Origin: Augochlora pura
Lineage: Eukaryota; Arthropoda; Insecta; Hymenoptera; Halictidae
Length of the DNA: 64,000 nt
Assembly (NCBI RefSeq): GCF_028453695.1
Contig: NC_135780.1
Span: 7,874,001-7,938,000 of the forward strand
Reading direction: 5' to 3'
Shown: positions 13,784 to 26,727 of the stretch, in pieces
Numbering within the stretch: the stretch's first letter is position 1
Layout: every line of letters starts with the position of its first letter
Translations under genes and position numbers: made by a program
Notes under the pieces: model-generated
What the model was told of the DNA's origin: nothing
Databases searched by the model: none
Seen by the model: the letters and a program-made list of their open reading frames with translations, nothing else

Positions 13784-15075
13784 TTAGAAGTATAAATAAG
13801 TTTCCGCCGTTTCACAAAAAATAGCGCCACTAGTATGTTATGGTTGAAATTGTCTGTTGTAAAAGGTTATATCGTAAGGTTGGACATCTGACAACAACAT
13901 AACCTTAAAATATTAGCGATTTTGTATCAGCATGATATATCTTTTTTCGTGCGAAAATGTCGAGTTTTGAGCCGAATAAGCGTCATTTGCGGGAGCTTTT
14001 GATTGATTTCTTTAATTTGAAGAAATCTGCAGCCGAGGCGCATCGATTGTTTGTAGAATCATATGGCGAGGCTGCCTTAAGTGAGAGAAGTTGCCGTGAG
14101 TGGTTTCACAAGTTTAAGAACGGTGAATTTGACGTCGAAGACAAAGAACGTAGCGGAAGGCTGAAAGTGTACGAAGACGCAGAATTGGAAACATTATTAG
14201 ATGAAGATTCGTGCCAAATGCAAGAAGAACTTGCACTTGCATTAGAAGTGACTCAACTAGCAATTTTACATCGCTTAAAATCATTGGGAATGATTCAAAA
14301 ACAAGGAAACTGGGTTCCATATGAACTGAAGCCGAGAAACGTTGAATGCCGATTTTTCACATGTGAAATGCTGCTTGCCAGGCATAAAAGAAAGGGTCTT
14401 TTGCATCGTATAGTCACTGGTGATGAAAAATGGATCCACTACGATAACCCAAAGAAGAAGAAATCATGGGGACCACCTGGCCATGCTTCAACATCGACAG
14501 CCAAGCCGAACATTCATGGACAAAAGCTCATGTTGTGTTTTTGGTGGGAACAGCTTGGTGTCGTGTATTATGAATTGCTCAAACCGAATGAAACCATTAC
14601 TGGGGCTCTCTACCGAACACAATTGATGAGATTGAGCCGAGTACTCAAGGAAAAACGTACCCACTACTACTCCAGACACGACAAAGTTATTCTTCTGCAT
14701 GATAATGCTCGTCCACGTGTTGCGGCGCCGGTCAAAACCTACCTGGAAACACTTATAATACTAGGGAAGTTTTACCCCACCCGCCGTATTCACCAGACAT
14801 TGCTCCTTTTGATTACTACCTGTTTCGATCGATGGAGCATGGCCTGTCTGAGCAACACTTCACATCATACGAAGATACACAAAATTGGGTCGATTTGTGG
14901 ATAGCTTCAAAAGATGAAGCACTCTTCCGACGCGGTATCCGTATGTTGTCAGAAAGGTGGGAAAAAGTAGTGGCTAGCGATGGACAATATTTCGAATAAA
15001 ACATTAGGTACCGTTCGTTCACAATAAATACCCAATTTTTGATGAAAAACGGCGGAAACTTATTTATACTCCTAA
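13784..15075 (+). mobile_element. mariner (Tc1/mariner) transposon, inactive
   Basis: A 1.29 kb element, the normal size for mariner. The left terminal inverted repeat starts TTAGAAGTATAAATAAG (13784) and the right end is its inverted copy finishing at 15075 (CTTATTTATACTCCTAA). The shared inner part, AAGTTTCCGCCG and its complement, is clear at both ends. The element is bounded by TA at 13782-13783 and 15076-15077, the expected target duplication. It encodes one transposase with a frameshift (see that entry), so this copy cannot move itself. The two repeats still match well, so it is not very old. Confidence 0.9.
13957..14999 (+). pseudogene. mariner transposase, frameshifted
   Basis: The N-terminal helix-turn-helix region (starting MSSFEPNKRHLRELL) and much of the DD34D catalytic core are open up to about 14753. 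The first catalytic Asp is in TGDEKWI and the second in HDNARP. A net insertion of about five bases around 14754-14766 then shifts the frame. The remainder, including PYSPDIAPFDYY with the third catalytic Asp and the C-terminal FRRGIRMLSERW, continues in another frame to TAA at 14997-14999. The family length of about 345 residues is otherwise preserved. It resembles the mellifera/rosa-type insect mariners by overall sequence. The single lesion separates the third Asp from the first two, so an active enzyme is not expected. Confidence 0.9.
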
Positions 15076-18000
15076 TATTACATATATTATGTTTTAAAAA
15101 CACTGTGTTAATTATTATGGACCACTGGCATACCGACAGTAATTGCGATCTGGACTATTTGATGTCAACTTACGTGTGGAAGCTTTGTATGCCGTGCGAT
15201 TTATGCATCATGAGCTGCCACGAGTAGCAAAGATGATTTCAATGAATTAGGGACACGCGTTTGAATCCATTACCCATCTCCTGATGATTGAAAACAGGGC
15301 TCGGAATAAGACTGCACGTAACATCGATGCCACAAGGGCTATACCTTCTGATTCTCAGTACAGTTTTTTTTATCCCTTCGGTTCGGTCAGATTTCACCCC
15401 TTTGGATCTCAAAGTGTACCCTCGTAAATTTCTATTGCTTTAATTTTGCATCGATGTGACAATAACTAATAACTAATGAATAACAAAAACTTGTAAACTG
15501 GTGTAGAAGAAGTACAAGGAATACAATTAGATTCCTATAAATTAATAATCAATGAACGCAAGATAATAACACCATTTATGATTAGTAAAGATTAAGAAAA
15601 AACAGATTATACATTCTTACATTTTATTTAAAAATTTTATAGGAAATACAACACAAAAATACAATACATTTATTACATATTCTACAACATTCTGCCTTAT
15701 ATTCTACAACATAAAACGGAATTTGTAACATTCAGCTATTAGCTCGTTATCATTCTTGACTCAAAAGATATTACAATTCGCAATATTTTTTAAGCCGAGG
15801 ATGATACCGATTTCTTGAGTCTCATCACGAAGAGGTTGCTGCTTTAGAAACCAGAAAAGCAATCAGAACGAGCTGGTATTCGCTATGGTTTCGTTTCTTA
15901 TAGCGACGATTTACTTAAGTAGTTATGTTGTTCGCATTTATTAATTAAGTCGATTGCTCGCTCGCACGCATCCTACGGCAGATACCCCCGGGGCACTATC
16001 CCCCGTACTCACGCCCAGGGGCCCCTTACGTGAGCAAGCCCCTGCGAGATCTCCGATTAGAGAAATACTAATTTCAACAATTTTCTAAGCAAGTTTCGTT
16101 CCGTGGTTAGGCTTAAAGTATTACAATTACGCATCCATCGGCGGATGAGACATCTTCGTTTGATGATATCCTTCGATGAGGAATTTTTCAGTTCTTCACA
16201 ACGCTAAACTTTAAACAATTAATTTCAATATTGATAACAATCGCGACTATTTTATTTGCAACGATAATTTTGCTTTCTAAACATTGAAAATACAACAAAA
16301 TTTTTAATTGGAAAGGGAATATATATTTGGAAAAATCCTAAGAAGTGACTACTAGGGTCAGTAAAAGTGAGCACTACGATGACCATTGCCAGCCACTAGG
16401 ATAACCACTACGGACCACAGGAGTGGGACAAAGGTCAGTTGTGGTCATCCTGGAGGACCACCTTGGGTCAGAGCAATTCTAGAAGAAGACCCGACTAATT
16501 TCACCGGCGATCACGCTGCAACTGACTGAACAATAATTCCCCGCTGAACAGGTGACAGAGAGTTATCCTTACCACTGACATCGACCAACATTGATCGTCA
16601 TGATCGATGACGTGATTATTAAATCGAATTTAATATTTACAATAACGCTGTTTGTTAGAAATATAGTTAAGTACCTCCTTGGAATTTTTGCCATTGAATT
16701 TCTTAGTAAAGATAAATTGTTAACTATACTTCGCCTCGCAATTTCATCTAATTGGAATTTCGAAACTGAAAATTAATTAGGTCAAAATAAACTGGGTGGA
16801 GAGAGTATTATTAATAACAAGTTTAATGAAGAAAAACTCTTTTTTAACCATTTTAATCAGTCGAAAGGAATACAATAGTATTTTAAAATTTTTTAAACGG
16901 TTTTTCGTATTTGATTCTCACATTTTTGTCATAAATGCATAAAATCCGTAGTACAATAATTATACATTACAAATGAAAGATGAAAGTATTAGAATCCGAA
17001 ATTTAAATTCAATAGTAAACATTACAACATTTCAATAAAAAGAGATTTATTTTCAATAAAAACTAGATTCCAGTCTTAAAAGTTCGATTTTTGATCGATT
17101 CAATACAAAATTATTATATTAAGTAAACGAAACTTTAAAAATAATTTAATTCATATATTAATCGAAAATAATGCTAAATAATAAGATATTTTTTTAAGTC
17201 TAAAAGAATTTTTTTAGTCGATTTAGAGTCAACATAATTTGTTACAGTTTACTATAATAAATAAAATATTTTTAATTCACTGTAATCCTTTTAGTCACTG
17301 GAAATAAGTATAAAATGTACAAATCTGTAGATTTTGTCTTCAATAAGAATTATTAAGAAATAGTTCCACCAGAAAATATAAAACTATAAATAGAAGTTTA
17401 AACGAGTTTTAATTACGAAGTTTTGTTAACATCGACGATTTAATTGTTTCGCGTTCGAGTGAAATTTCATTCCGCGTGTGTAAAGAATGACACTATTACT
17501 GAATTTCAGGGTCACTTTAATTACTTCGACACGCAGTATCTTGGGAACCACTTTACGACGATGTCAGGCGCACGAAGAAAATCTTCGAGACGCCGTTTTT
17601 CAAACAATTGAGTTTTATCGCGATGGGAAAAGATTCTCGTCTGGTGATTGTTTTTGTTTACCGAAGTAATTTATTTACACTGCGAATTTATATTTCCATT
17701 ATTAGATACTTTGTGCTTGCACTATGTTCTAAAATTTAAAAGAACACACACTTCGTACGGCACATAAGAATTCAATGAGAACTCGTCTCTCGTGTCAAGG
17801 AGTTCCTTAATTGAAGCGTAAAATAAAAACTGTTGACCTTCGGGATTATTGTTTCCTCATGATAAATTTGCGGTTAATAAGAAACGATGAGAGCAACGAT
17901 TCATCGTTCTTATAACAGATCTAAGAATTGTAGTTGGAAGTGAATCACCATGTAACAAATGACGAATCTTCTGTATTCTATAGAAACAGGTTCTATGACT

Positions 18001-18375
18001 GCAATATTAAGTCTAGGCTTGGTCATGCAACCTGGTTGCATTAACTTTTATTCATTTATGGAAATTTTTATAGAAAAGTTATACTGTGACGTTTATTGTA
18101 TATTTTTATTATATTACAACGTTATAAGTAAGATTAATAATGTAGTTATAAATTTTTTTTTGGGAATTTTAAGAGTTGAGTCATACAAATTCCATTATTT
18201 CATCTGTTTTCTATAGCTTTTGATTATCACATTTTATAAATAAATATGCTTGTAATCACAAACTGTTAGCTGTGCCGATGATCAAAGTCTTTGTATAAAC
18301 AGAGTAACCAAATTATTACGATCGAAATTAAATATTAGTTCATATTTTTGTGATCTAAAGAATATTTTTGTTATC
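15076..18375. other. Non-coding DNA between mariner and gap
   Basis: No APN or other exon could be found here on either strand, which matters because a + strand APN 3' end lies just beyond the gap. A GC-rich patch at 15960-16050 and another at 16350-16560 contain no ORF or RNA fold that I recognise and may be old repeats. Confidence 0.35.
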
Positions 18376-18875
18376 NNNNNNNNNNNNNNNNNNNNNNNNN
18401 NNNNNNNNNNNNNNNNNNNNNNNNNNNNNNNNNNNNNNNNNNNNNNNNNNNNNNNNNNNNNNNNNNNNNNNNNNNNNNNNNNNNNNNNNNNNNNNNNNNN
18501 NNNNNNNNNNNNNNNNNNNNNNNNNNNNNNNNNNNNNNNNNNNNNNNNNNNNNNNNNNNNNNNNNNNNNNNNNNNNNNNNNNNNNNNNNNNNNNNNNNNN
18601 NNNNNNNNNNNNNNNNNNNNNNNNNNNNNNNNNNNNNNNNNNNNNNNNNNNNNNNNNNNNNNNNNNNNNNNNNNNNNNNNNNNNNNNNNNNNNNNNNNNN
18701 NNNNNNNNNNNNNNNNNNNNNNNNNNNNNNNNNNNNNNNNNNNNNNNNNNNNNNNNNNNNNNNNNNNNNNNNNNNNNNNNNNNNNNNNNNNNNNNNNNNN
18801 NNNNNNNNNNNNNNNNNNNNNNNNNNNNNNNNNNNNNNNNNNNNNNNNNNNNNNNNNNNNNNNNNNNNNNNNNNN
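18376..18875. other. Assembly gap (500 N)
   Basis: A run of 500 N. The + strand APN exon at 18876 begins immediately at its right border, already inside coding sequence, so at least part of that exon lies in the gap. Confidence 1.
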
Positions 18876-20028
18876 AGTCTGTGGTTTACTGTACTGCCAT
18901 TCGGGTTGGCGGGCAAACAGAGTGGAACTTTGCTTGGCAAATGTACCAGCAGACGAACGTGGGTTCCGAGAAAGATCTACTACTGAATGCACTTGGCTGC
19001 ACTCACGAAACATGGCTTCTCAGCCGATATTTGGAATGGACGGTTACCGAGAACTCGGGAATCAGGAAGCAGGATGCTAGGCGGGTACTGGGCTCGGTTT
19101 CCAACCACCCTGTTGGACAGTCTTTGGCGTTCAACTTCTTCAGGAATAAGTGGACCCGCCTCAAAGAATAGTAAGTCTCTTAAAGAAAGTGGCAAGCATG
19201 CGTTACTAGGCATAAGTATGTACTTTAGGCAATGGTAATTTTAGTACATTGAACTCGTGGTAAATGAATCGTAATTTACTTCGTCATACATTAAAGATGT
19301 TAGAAAATCAAAAATATTTTCGTCATGTTATACTTCTTTATTACCGAGAAGGCAAATAATGAAGTACTGTTCACAATTAGTTAATCTCAAAAAAGTATTG
19401 TTAGGCAGTGATAAAAAAGCTAATAGAGGATAAATAAAGAACATCAATCAAAATGTGCAACATGTGAAGAAAATATTTAAAATTCGGAATGAATAGATAT
19501 TACAGCCTAATAAATGCTAAAACTTGGAAATGACACGATTCTAATAATATTTTAAGTAGTTCCATTTGGTAATTATTAAAAGTATTATTCAAGTAAATAT
19601 TTCTATTACATATATCATATTTAATTTTTATAGCTTTGGATTATCCCCGATTACTATCAACAATATCGTGAAGTCGGCTACCAAGGGTTTAAGCTCTAAA
19701 TATGAACTCAAAGATGTAAGTATGAAAAAAATCTTTTCTATTTTACAAATTCTTAGTAAATCATTATAGTAATTAATTATTAATCATTTTATAGTAATTC
19801 AGTTGTATATTATATTTTCAAACAATCTGAGATATGAGTTTTAGAATTCGACTCATGAAAACTTTCTTTCACATTTAGCTACTGGAGTTCACAAACGAAC
19901 ACAAGGAAGATTTCAGCACTGCTACGAGAACAATTCAACAAGTGATTGAGCAGTCTGAATCGAATATCAGATGGTTGGAAAATAACCATGATACAATCAA
20001 CGGTTGGTTAAAACGAAACACTGCGTAA
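18876..20028 (+). CDS. Aminopeptidase N (M1), 3'-terminal exons only
   Basis: Three exons: 18876-19170 (5' end cut by the gap), 19634-19715 and 19879-20028, with GTAAGT donors, AG acceptors and matching phases, ending in TAA at 20026-20028. They encode the last part of the helical ERAP1_C domain of an M1 aminopeptidase. Recognisable pieces are SVVYCTAIRVGG, EKDLLLNALGC, GIRKQDA, the SATKGLSS region and a terminal ESNIRWLENNHDTINGWLK helix. This is a normal APN C-terminus without an obvious GPI-signal tail. The first exon lacks the intron that the neighbouring polyprotein genes have after the ALGC region, and its codons are GC-richer, so it is a different paralogue. No catalytic exons exist upstream in the window, so the rest is in the gap, misplaced or lost. 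Confidence 0.85.
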
Positions 20029-22621
20029 TGTTGGTGAAGGGAATGAAAACGAATGGACAGAGACAAAGCAACTAAGTCTAGAATGATTCAAGAAATGGCT
20101 AGAACGTTCTAGAATGAAATTTTTAACGATATTGGATTCGTTCAGCTGTTGGAGTGTTTTTAGAAATATTATCAAGTCAACCGTACATTTGCGTGCATTC
20201 TTATCATATAGGAAAACGCAGAATGCTACGCTTTAAATCGAAAATTAAGGAACCTATAGTTTCCTTGGGACCTCGTACCTACGTCTTTTGAAAGAATTAT
20301 TTATCTATATTGTAATCTGGACGACATTTTTTGCCGTCCCTAAATTTTCGAAAATAGTATATTTGAGCCGTTGAAAGCAGAAATGGTGTAAATTGACAAC
20401 ATTAATTTTTGAGTGATGAAGAATGAATTAAAAGTTTTTTAAAACGCAGTAACAAAATGTTGTCACAAGTGAGTCACTTGTAAGCACCGACTTAAAATAA
20501 GAAAATAATCAAACGAACTATTAAATTAAATATGACCTAACAAATCTAGCGAAAAATTGACTTACATCATTTCTGTTTCAAATGGCTTATTTATCGTCAG
20601 TCATAGTTTCACAAATTATTCCACTTTTGAGAAATGTCAATTCCGAATGCCGAGTATTCACACGTCTTGAATTAACGATATAGGAATTTATGAACGAACT
20701 TATGGACTGACTTGAAACACAAGCTTCCCGCCAGTGGCGAGGCATCTCGAAGCTTTACAAAATTATTAAGTGTTTTTGTATGTTCTTGTAAATACGTGCC
20801 GAAGAATCATATACCCAGCGTATCGCATAATAGGTTGAGTTTAATGCAATGGAAATATTAGTGAAATAATCGAAGGAACCTAGCACTTGTGAACATGTGC
20901 CAAATTTGTCATACTACCAAGCACCATATTTAGAACTGTAATGAATGAATGCAATATACATTCGTACGATCTGGTCTTATAATTTTCAACTAGACAGTTT
21001 CAGTTAATTGGGATCCACTTATTACGGGACACCTCATATTAAACGTGTAATGGAATATTTAGATGTCTAACGGATAGGAAGGATGGATCGATCTACAATA
21101 GTACACGTTTCAACGCACCGATATAATTTGGAATAGAACAGACGTGGTCGATATTATTATATTGAATCTCTCGATCGATCTCGAATTACGTCGTTACATA
21201 AGCAAATTCTAACTCGTGCAGAGCGGTTCATTAATTGTTAATACTCGGTTAAGCTTGCAAGTACAGCGACTCATCGTTTATTTATATTATACAATATTCA
21301 ACAAATGTTTCGCATTTCCTTGTCTGTATTACAATTACATTCCATACTTTTGTATTACTTATTTTAATTAGTTGTAAATAGGTCGGTAAGCGAATTACAT
21401 AGGTGCGTGTAAACGAATTAACGGGATTTAGCAGCGCATCCAAGGTTGGAACTGTCCGCACGGTTTGAAATCCGATACATATGTTATTGTTAATACAATC
21501 TATTTGGTAGTAAAAGACACGGAAACGTTTGCCAATGGCGTTACTTTTATACTTAGCGTTCTCGTTTTTCCGTTAATGGAAACGAACTAAAGAAATTCGA
21601 TCTATTCGATACTTATTGAAAGCTGGGTGGCTGTATGCACGGTCGTAAATCTAAACAAAAAGAAATTGTTCGAAGAAATGTTTGTATTTCCTAAAAGACC
21701 ATAATGCTTACGTGATATTAGGAATATCCAAAGAAGTAACATCAATTTAACGTAAACCTAACTCAGGGATGTTCTATGCATGTTACAAGATACGAAGATG
21801 AAGATCTTCGCAAATTGAAACGATTGAAATTAATTGATTCGGTAATGCGAATCTCATTGAGTCTTTTTGATGAGTCATTTGTAATTCATTGAATGTTATG
21901 GTCACGATGTTCAGTATCTTTATTATTCAGTAGTCATTTGGAAGATATACTTATGCAGAAATAGTCATGATTATTTGATGCAATATTTAATTATCTTTAA
22001 ATGAACGTTTATTTAAACTCCTATTATGCGCACAGTTATACAGTGACATATTCGATTGAGGAGAATCTATCTAGTCTACCAAGTCTGCAACGATAAAATG
22101 CATGTAAAACGGTTGGTAGTGTATTTTCTGAGGAAATGTATGTGAATTTGATGCCAAGGCTCTGTTGAAAGAAGACTCTGTTTGCTATTTGGCACCAGAC
22201 GCACGGAGTTGCCACATCAATGACAAATCTTTGTTGAACCTTGTAGTGAAATGTATCGTGCGAAGAGGTCAGTCACATTTACGTGGCAGATGTGGCAGCG
22301 TTGTAAGGTTACAGATGGCAACAGATGGCTTGGTATTAGGCACAAAATTTATGCTGTCAAATTCGTAACAAACTCAGGATTTTCGTACTGGGTATATTCT
22401 TCAGTAACTATGTTAATATTATAGTAAACTTAATGCAATCTTCGTATCTTTTAAATGCATCCGTTTACAAACAAGGTTGCGTTTTATCTTTGGACATTTC
22501 ATCGAACATTTGTTTTTTAATTGTTATAATAGCTGAACTAATTGACCACTATACGATTACTGGTTCATTCTATATTTATGATTCAACCAAATAGAATTAT
22601 TTTTAATCAATGAAATTTTGT
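20029..22621. other. Non-coding DNA downstream of + strand APN exons
   Basis: AT-rich intergenic sequence. A short + ORF at 22165-22368 has no recognisable motif. No minus-strand exon continuing copy 2 of the polyprotein gene was found here, although that is where it should lie if the contig order is right. Confidence 0.4.
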
Positions 22622-22721
22622 NNNNNNNNNNNNNNNNNNNNNNNNNNNNNNNNNNNNNNNNNNNNNNNNNNNNNNNNNNNNNNNNNNNNNNNNNNNNNNN
22701 NNNNNNNNNNNNNNNNNNNNN
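22622..22721. other. Assembly gap (100 N)
   Basis: A run of 100 N, probably of unknown true size. It removes the 3' exons of the copy 2 polyprotein gene, whose last visible donor (GTAAGC) lies about 20 bases from the gap edge. Confidence 1.
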
Positions 22722-22740
22722 CTGATGCCAGAATGCTTAC

Positions 22741-25700
22741 CCTAAGCCTACATTCGAATGAAACTGATTGTACAAATCATTCGCTTTTTTGGTGCAATTC
22801 CCGTCTCCTGCTTTGCATCTCCAGGTCAAAATTAGTTCCCTGCTCAATTTTCTTGAATGATCGTCGTAAATCGAATCCTCGAAGTCAAGTGATTTGTAGA
22901 TGTTCGACGTTAAATGCAAAATGTATGAATTGATGACAGAAGTCAGGTTGCCTCCTCGACCCTCGGATCGTTGCAGCAAGAAATTCATTCCATTGAAGAA
23001 CGCTTTCCATGGGAGATATTCCGTTTCATTCCGTAAATAGTCGGTACATTCGAACGCCTTGCGATAAGACATTTTGTTTGCTCGAGCCAGATTCAAAGCA
23101 TCGTCGATCAATTGAGCACGGTTCGTTACATGGATGTTGCTATAATCTTTCTGGTACAATGCATCGATTAGAACGTACCACGAATAACTGTCGTACATAA
23201 CGCGGTAGTAGCCGGTTTGTTGTACGTTCAAAAGGTACCACATTGAATTCCCGACAGAAATAAACGTTTCCTTCTTTCCCAACCATTTTACTGGCGTTGT
23301 ACTTGCGGATGGATTGGAGGAAGTAGCGATGCTGATAGGTATCCAAAACGTCAGGTCTATTGGGTCATAGTCCTTGATATAACTGAGTCGATACTGTAAG
23401 AGATAATTTTAAATGTATTTAAGATGAAAGGGTATTGTCGCACTCTTTCCGCACTGCAGTCGCTAAAATATTCAGTTACGTAATTAAACGGAACGACTTG
23501 ATCATTTTTAGAAGTCGCACAGTTTAATTTGTTAGCAATGTTTAAACAGATATGTAAAAATATATTGTAAAAAAATGAAGAAGTTCATGTATTTTAAATT
23601 GTTTACCTAAAAGTGAGCCTAGAAGGAATATTTAAAAAATACGGTTTGTAAATTTTGTAGAGAGTAGAGTGAAGCTACTGGCATTGACCTTACTGAGATC
23701 TTATTATTCATTAATCATACACGATTTAATTATTTATGAGATATACCTGTTTCAGACGTATTTCACTACCTATTCGGTCTACATCTACAATGGGATATCC
23801 AGCTTCATTGGTCCAGGCGTCCATTAGTGTTTCGACAGATATTTCTAAACTTCCATCAGTACGCGTTTCATTAATTACTTCGTCAAAAACTTGCCAGAGA
23901 TCTTTCGGTGTTGTCGTGTTGTACTTATGTCGCGATAAGTATCGAATAACTGCTTTCAGAAAAACATCTGTACCGAATGCATGTTCTACCATTCGTAACA
24001 CGCTGGATCCTGTAAATTGATTAATTGTGGGTACTAGGTTTCAATCAAACGGAAATTGAACACGAAGTCAACAGAATAGTACAAAATAATCACAGACTTG
24101 GTATAGTCAACATTTTTATACATAAAACGTAAATAATTACACAATTAACGTCATACAGTGTTTTATGGAACTACTCGAACAGCTTACAAAACGGAATAAA
24201 TCTCTTTTTTAAACATTGCTTTGCGTTAAAATGACGAACAACTAAACAACCGGAGCCACAGTATGTTATTATTAAGATTTCGCAATTATTTCTGCTTCCA
24301 AATAATTTATTTATTACATAGACTTAAAAGGTAGATATTTATCTACCGAATTTAACTGATCACTAACCTTTTCCATACGTAATAATATCTGAAACGTCAT
24401 TTATTTGAGGTTTCATGTAGACGGGTCTGTTCATGGGGTGCGACGTTACATAATCATCTTCCAGCATGGCTTGTTGTAGTTCATCAACAACAAAGAGATC
24501 GTTAAATTCATGACTAGGATGAAACTGTGACAAGTAGAAATATAACAGAGAAATGTATTCAGTTAGGAACAATACTAGAAACGGTATTTAATTATGGGAT
24601 TTTACCATATTAGAAATGATCCACTGCATATATTCAGCGAATCCTTCATTAAGCCAAGAATACCTCCAATCAGAAGTCACCAGATGTCCGAACCACATAC
24701 GACTCAGTTCGTGCGCTATTATTGTTATTACATAATCCTCAAACTTAGATGATGTGACTGTGTTACTATACTGAATACCATCCTCTCTGCAAACATAATT
24801 ATTATTCAGATTAGATTGCTTTAGGTATGGCAGGATAACCAACCGATCACTAGTTCTTCCTGGGGTGTTAGTTTATTAAAAATAATGCAAACGACTTCTG
24901 AAGATAAAGTAATAAAACGTAAGAACTCAAACCAACACCGATAAGTTGTTTTGTACATATATGTAAATAAAGCTGATTTTATGTTAGTCGCTGCATATCT
25001 ATTACATACAAAACGATATTACTATTATCAAGATATTATTAACACTCGTGTATTTATCTAACAGCTACTCATCATGGTTGTCAGACACATAGTAATCAAT
25101 CAATTCAGTCGATTACTAATTAAATCTTTTACATGCCCTTAAAAATTAGAACCTATTAAAAGTTGAAGGTTTAACAGTTAAATGTTTAACTTTTTTATAG
25201 AAACATTAACAGAGCTTATTATTAGTTAGAAATTTGTAAATATTGTGTCAATATGGAACGACTACAGATATCAATGAAATCACTTACCTCATCGTAATAA
25301 GACCCCAGTTTTCGAAACCACCCATTAAAAGGTCAGGAACAGCTACCAAGTCCAATTTTGGTAAAGCGTATTTTATGCCTGTCTTATCGTGCAAATATTC
25401 GAGCATCTGTTTTGCAGCCTTTTGAGCATAAGTAGCCCTTACCGCCATATCAGGCCTACTCCACACAGTTACATTCGTATTTTCATCCCTTATTGGTTTT
25501 AAATCGGAAACGACAAATGCAACGGCGTTCGTTGACATAGGTGCAGTTTCATCGAATCTTTCCCACACAAATCCTGAAACACTGAATATGATATCGCAAC
25601 CATTAGTATTTAGTTATTAGTTGAACGTTTAGGAAGATTGTTGGAAATAACTACAAATAGAGTATGTCACGAAAGTATATTAAAATATGTAAAGATAATT

Positions 25701-26727
25701 TCGAAATGAAATTCTGTAGTTGGAAGCTTATAGTTATTTATTCTTTATGAATGAAATAGAATAAATATAAGAGACGCAGATTTAATATGGGTCAGTAATA
25801 ATACATTATAAGAATAATATACTCACTTCGATGACGTTACATTTACCGAGGGCATATTACTGAGAGCGGTGTAATCTTTAGGCCTCTCGATATTTATTGT
25901 AAAGGTAGCCTTATATGCTGGCTCGTCTAAGCATGGAAATGCCATTCTAGCATATGTGGTTTGAAATTGTGTTGTCGCCAACCAACTGTAAGTTGGTAAG
26001 TTAAATAAATAAAATATTATACGAATATATAATTGTCATATATTGGGATAGTATTCCAATTAATATTAATTCTTGATATTTAGTATATTAAACGAATTTA
26101 TGATATATACTATCCAAGATAGTGCACAAACCAGTCGCTAGGACATTTGAAATGTTTCTAATATTATAATAAATGATGTTTTGAACGAAAAGAAAATGAA
26201 GAAGAATGTAGAGATGTAGAAATATTTGAGAAACATAATTTTTGTTCTTGAAAAGCATACATCGAGTAGTATGCTTTACTTTAATTGTCTGATATCACAG
26301 ATAAGTCAAATTGCAGCTGTATGGAAATTAGTCTTACTTACTGTATATTGCCACTGCCATCCTTATAATAGCTGCGGTAGAAACCTATCATATCCTCATT
26401 CAGGATACCGGTATATTCGATTTCAATAATAACATTTTTATTATATAAAAGCTCGGCTAGATATACCGTGAGTGTTTCAGCCTTCTCGTCTATCGTACTT
26501 TGACCCAGGAGTTTTACTTCTTCACCTTTTATCAAGTTCCCTTTGCTATAATAGACATTCACCTTCTTCACTAGGAGATCCTTAATATTAAGAACTATTC
26601 GCGACGTTGGCAGCAGGGGTTGCTGCATTTCGATTTGTACTTTTCCGTAAAATAAGAAGTTTTCTCCCAAATTTGGAGACATGGAAATATTGTATTTCAA
26701 TGGAGAAAACAACTTTGGTAAACGATG
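22741..26727 (-). CDS. Copy 2, M1 unit B: inactive (pseudoenzyme) aminopeptidase unit
   Basis: Starts in exon 16 at HRLPKLFSPLKYNI and runs through exon 22 to the gap. The N-terminal beta domain, the FPCFDEP motif and the MSTNAVAFVVSDL segment are normal. The catalytic residues have decayed in frame. The substrate-binding GAMEN box is GGFEN (about residue 1495). The zinc motif HEXXH is HELSR (about 1531-1535), so the second zinc-binding His is Arg. Only 17 residues, not 18, separate it from the WLNEGFAEY Glu. Zinc binding and hydrolysis are therefore not expected. The frame is otherwise open with intact splice sites, which argues for a retained non-catalytic role rather than a dead gene. The C-terminal part (LLNVQQTGYYRV onward) is typical. 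The last exons fall in the gap. Confidence 0.85.

Noticed and set aside
15960..16050. GC-rich patch considered as a tRNA or other RNA gene
   Set aside because: I could not find a cloverleaf, anticodon arm or T-loop consensus.
18282..19171. Long ORFs of 189-267 codons across the N gap
   Set aside because: They consist mostly of unknown residues created by reading through N. Only the real sequence from 18876 onward is APN.
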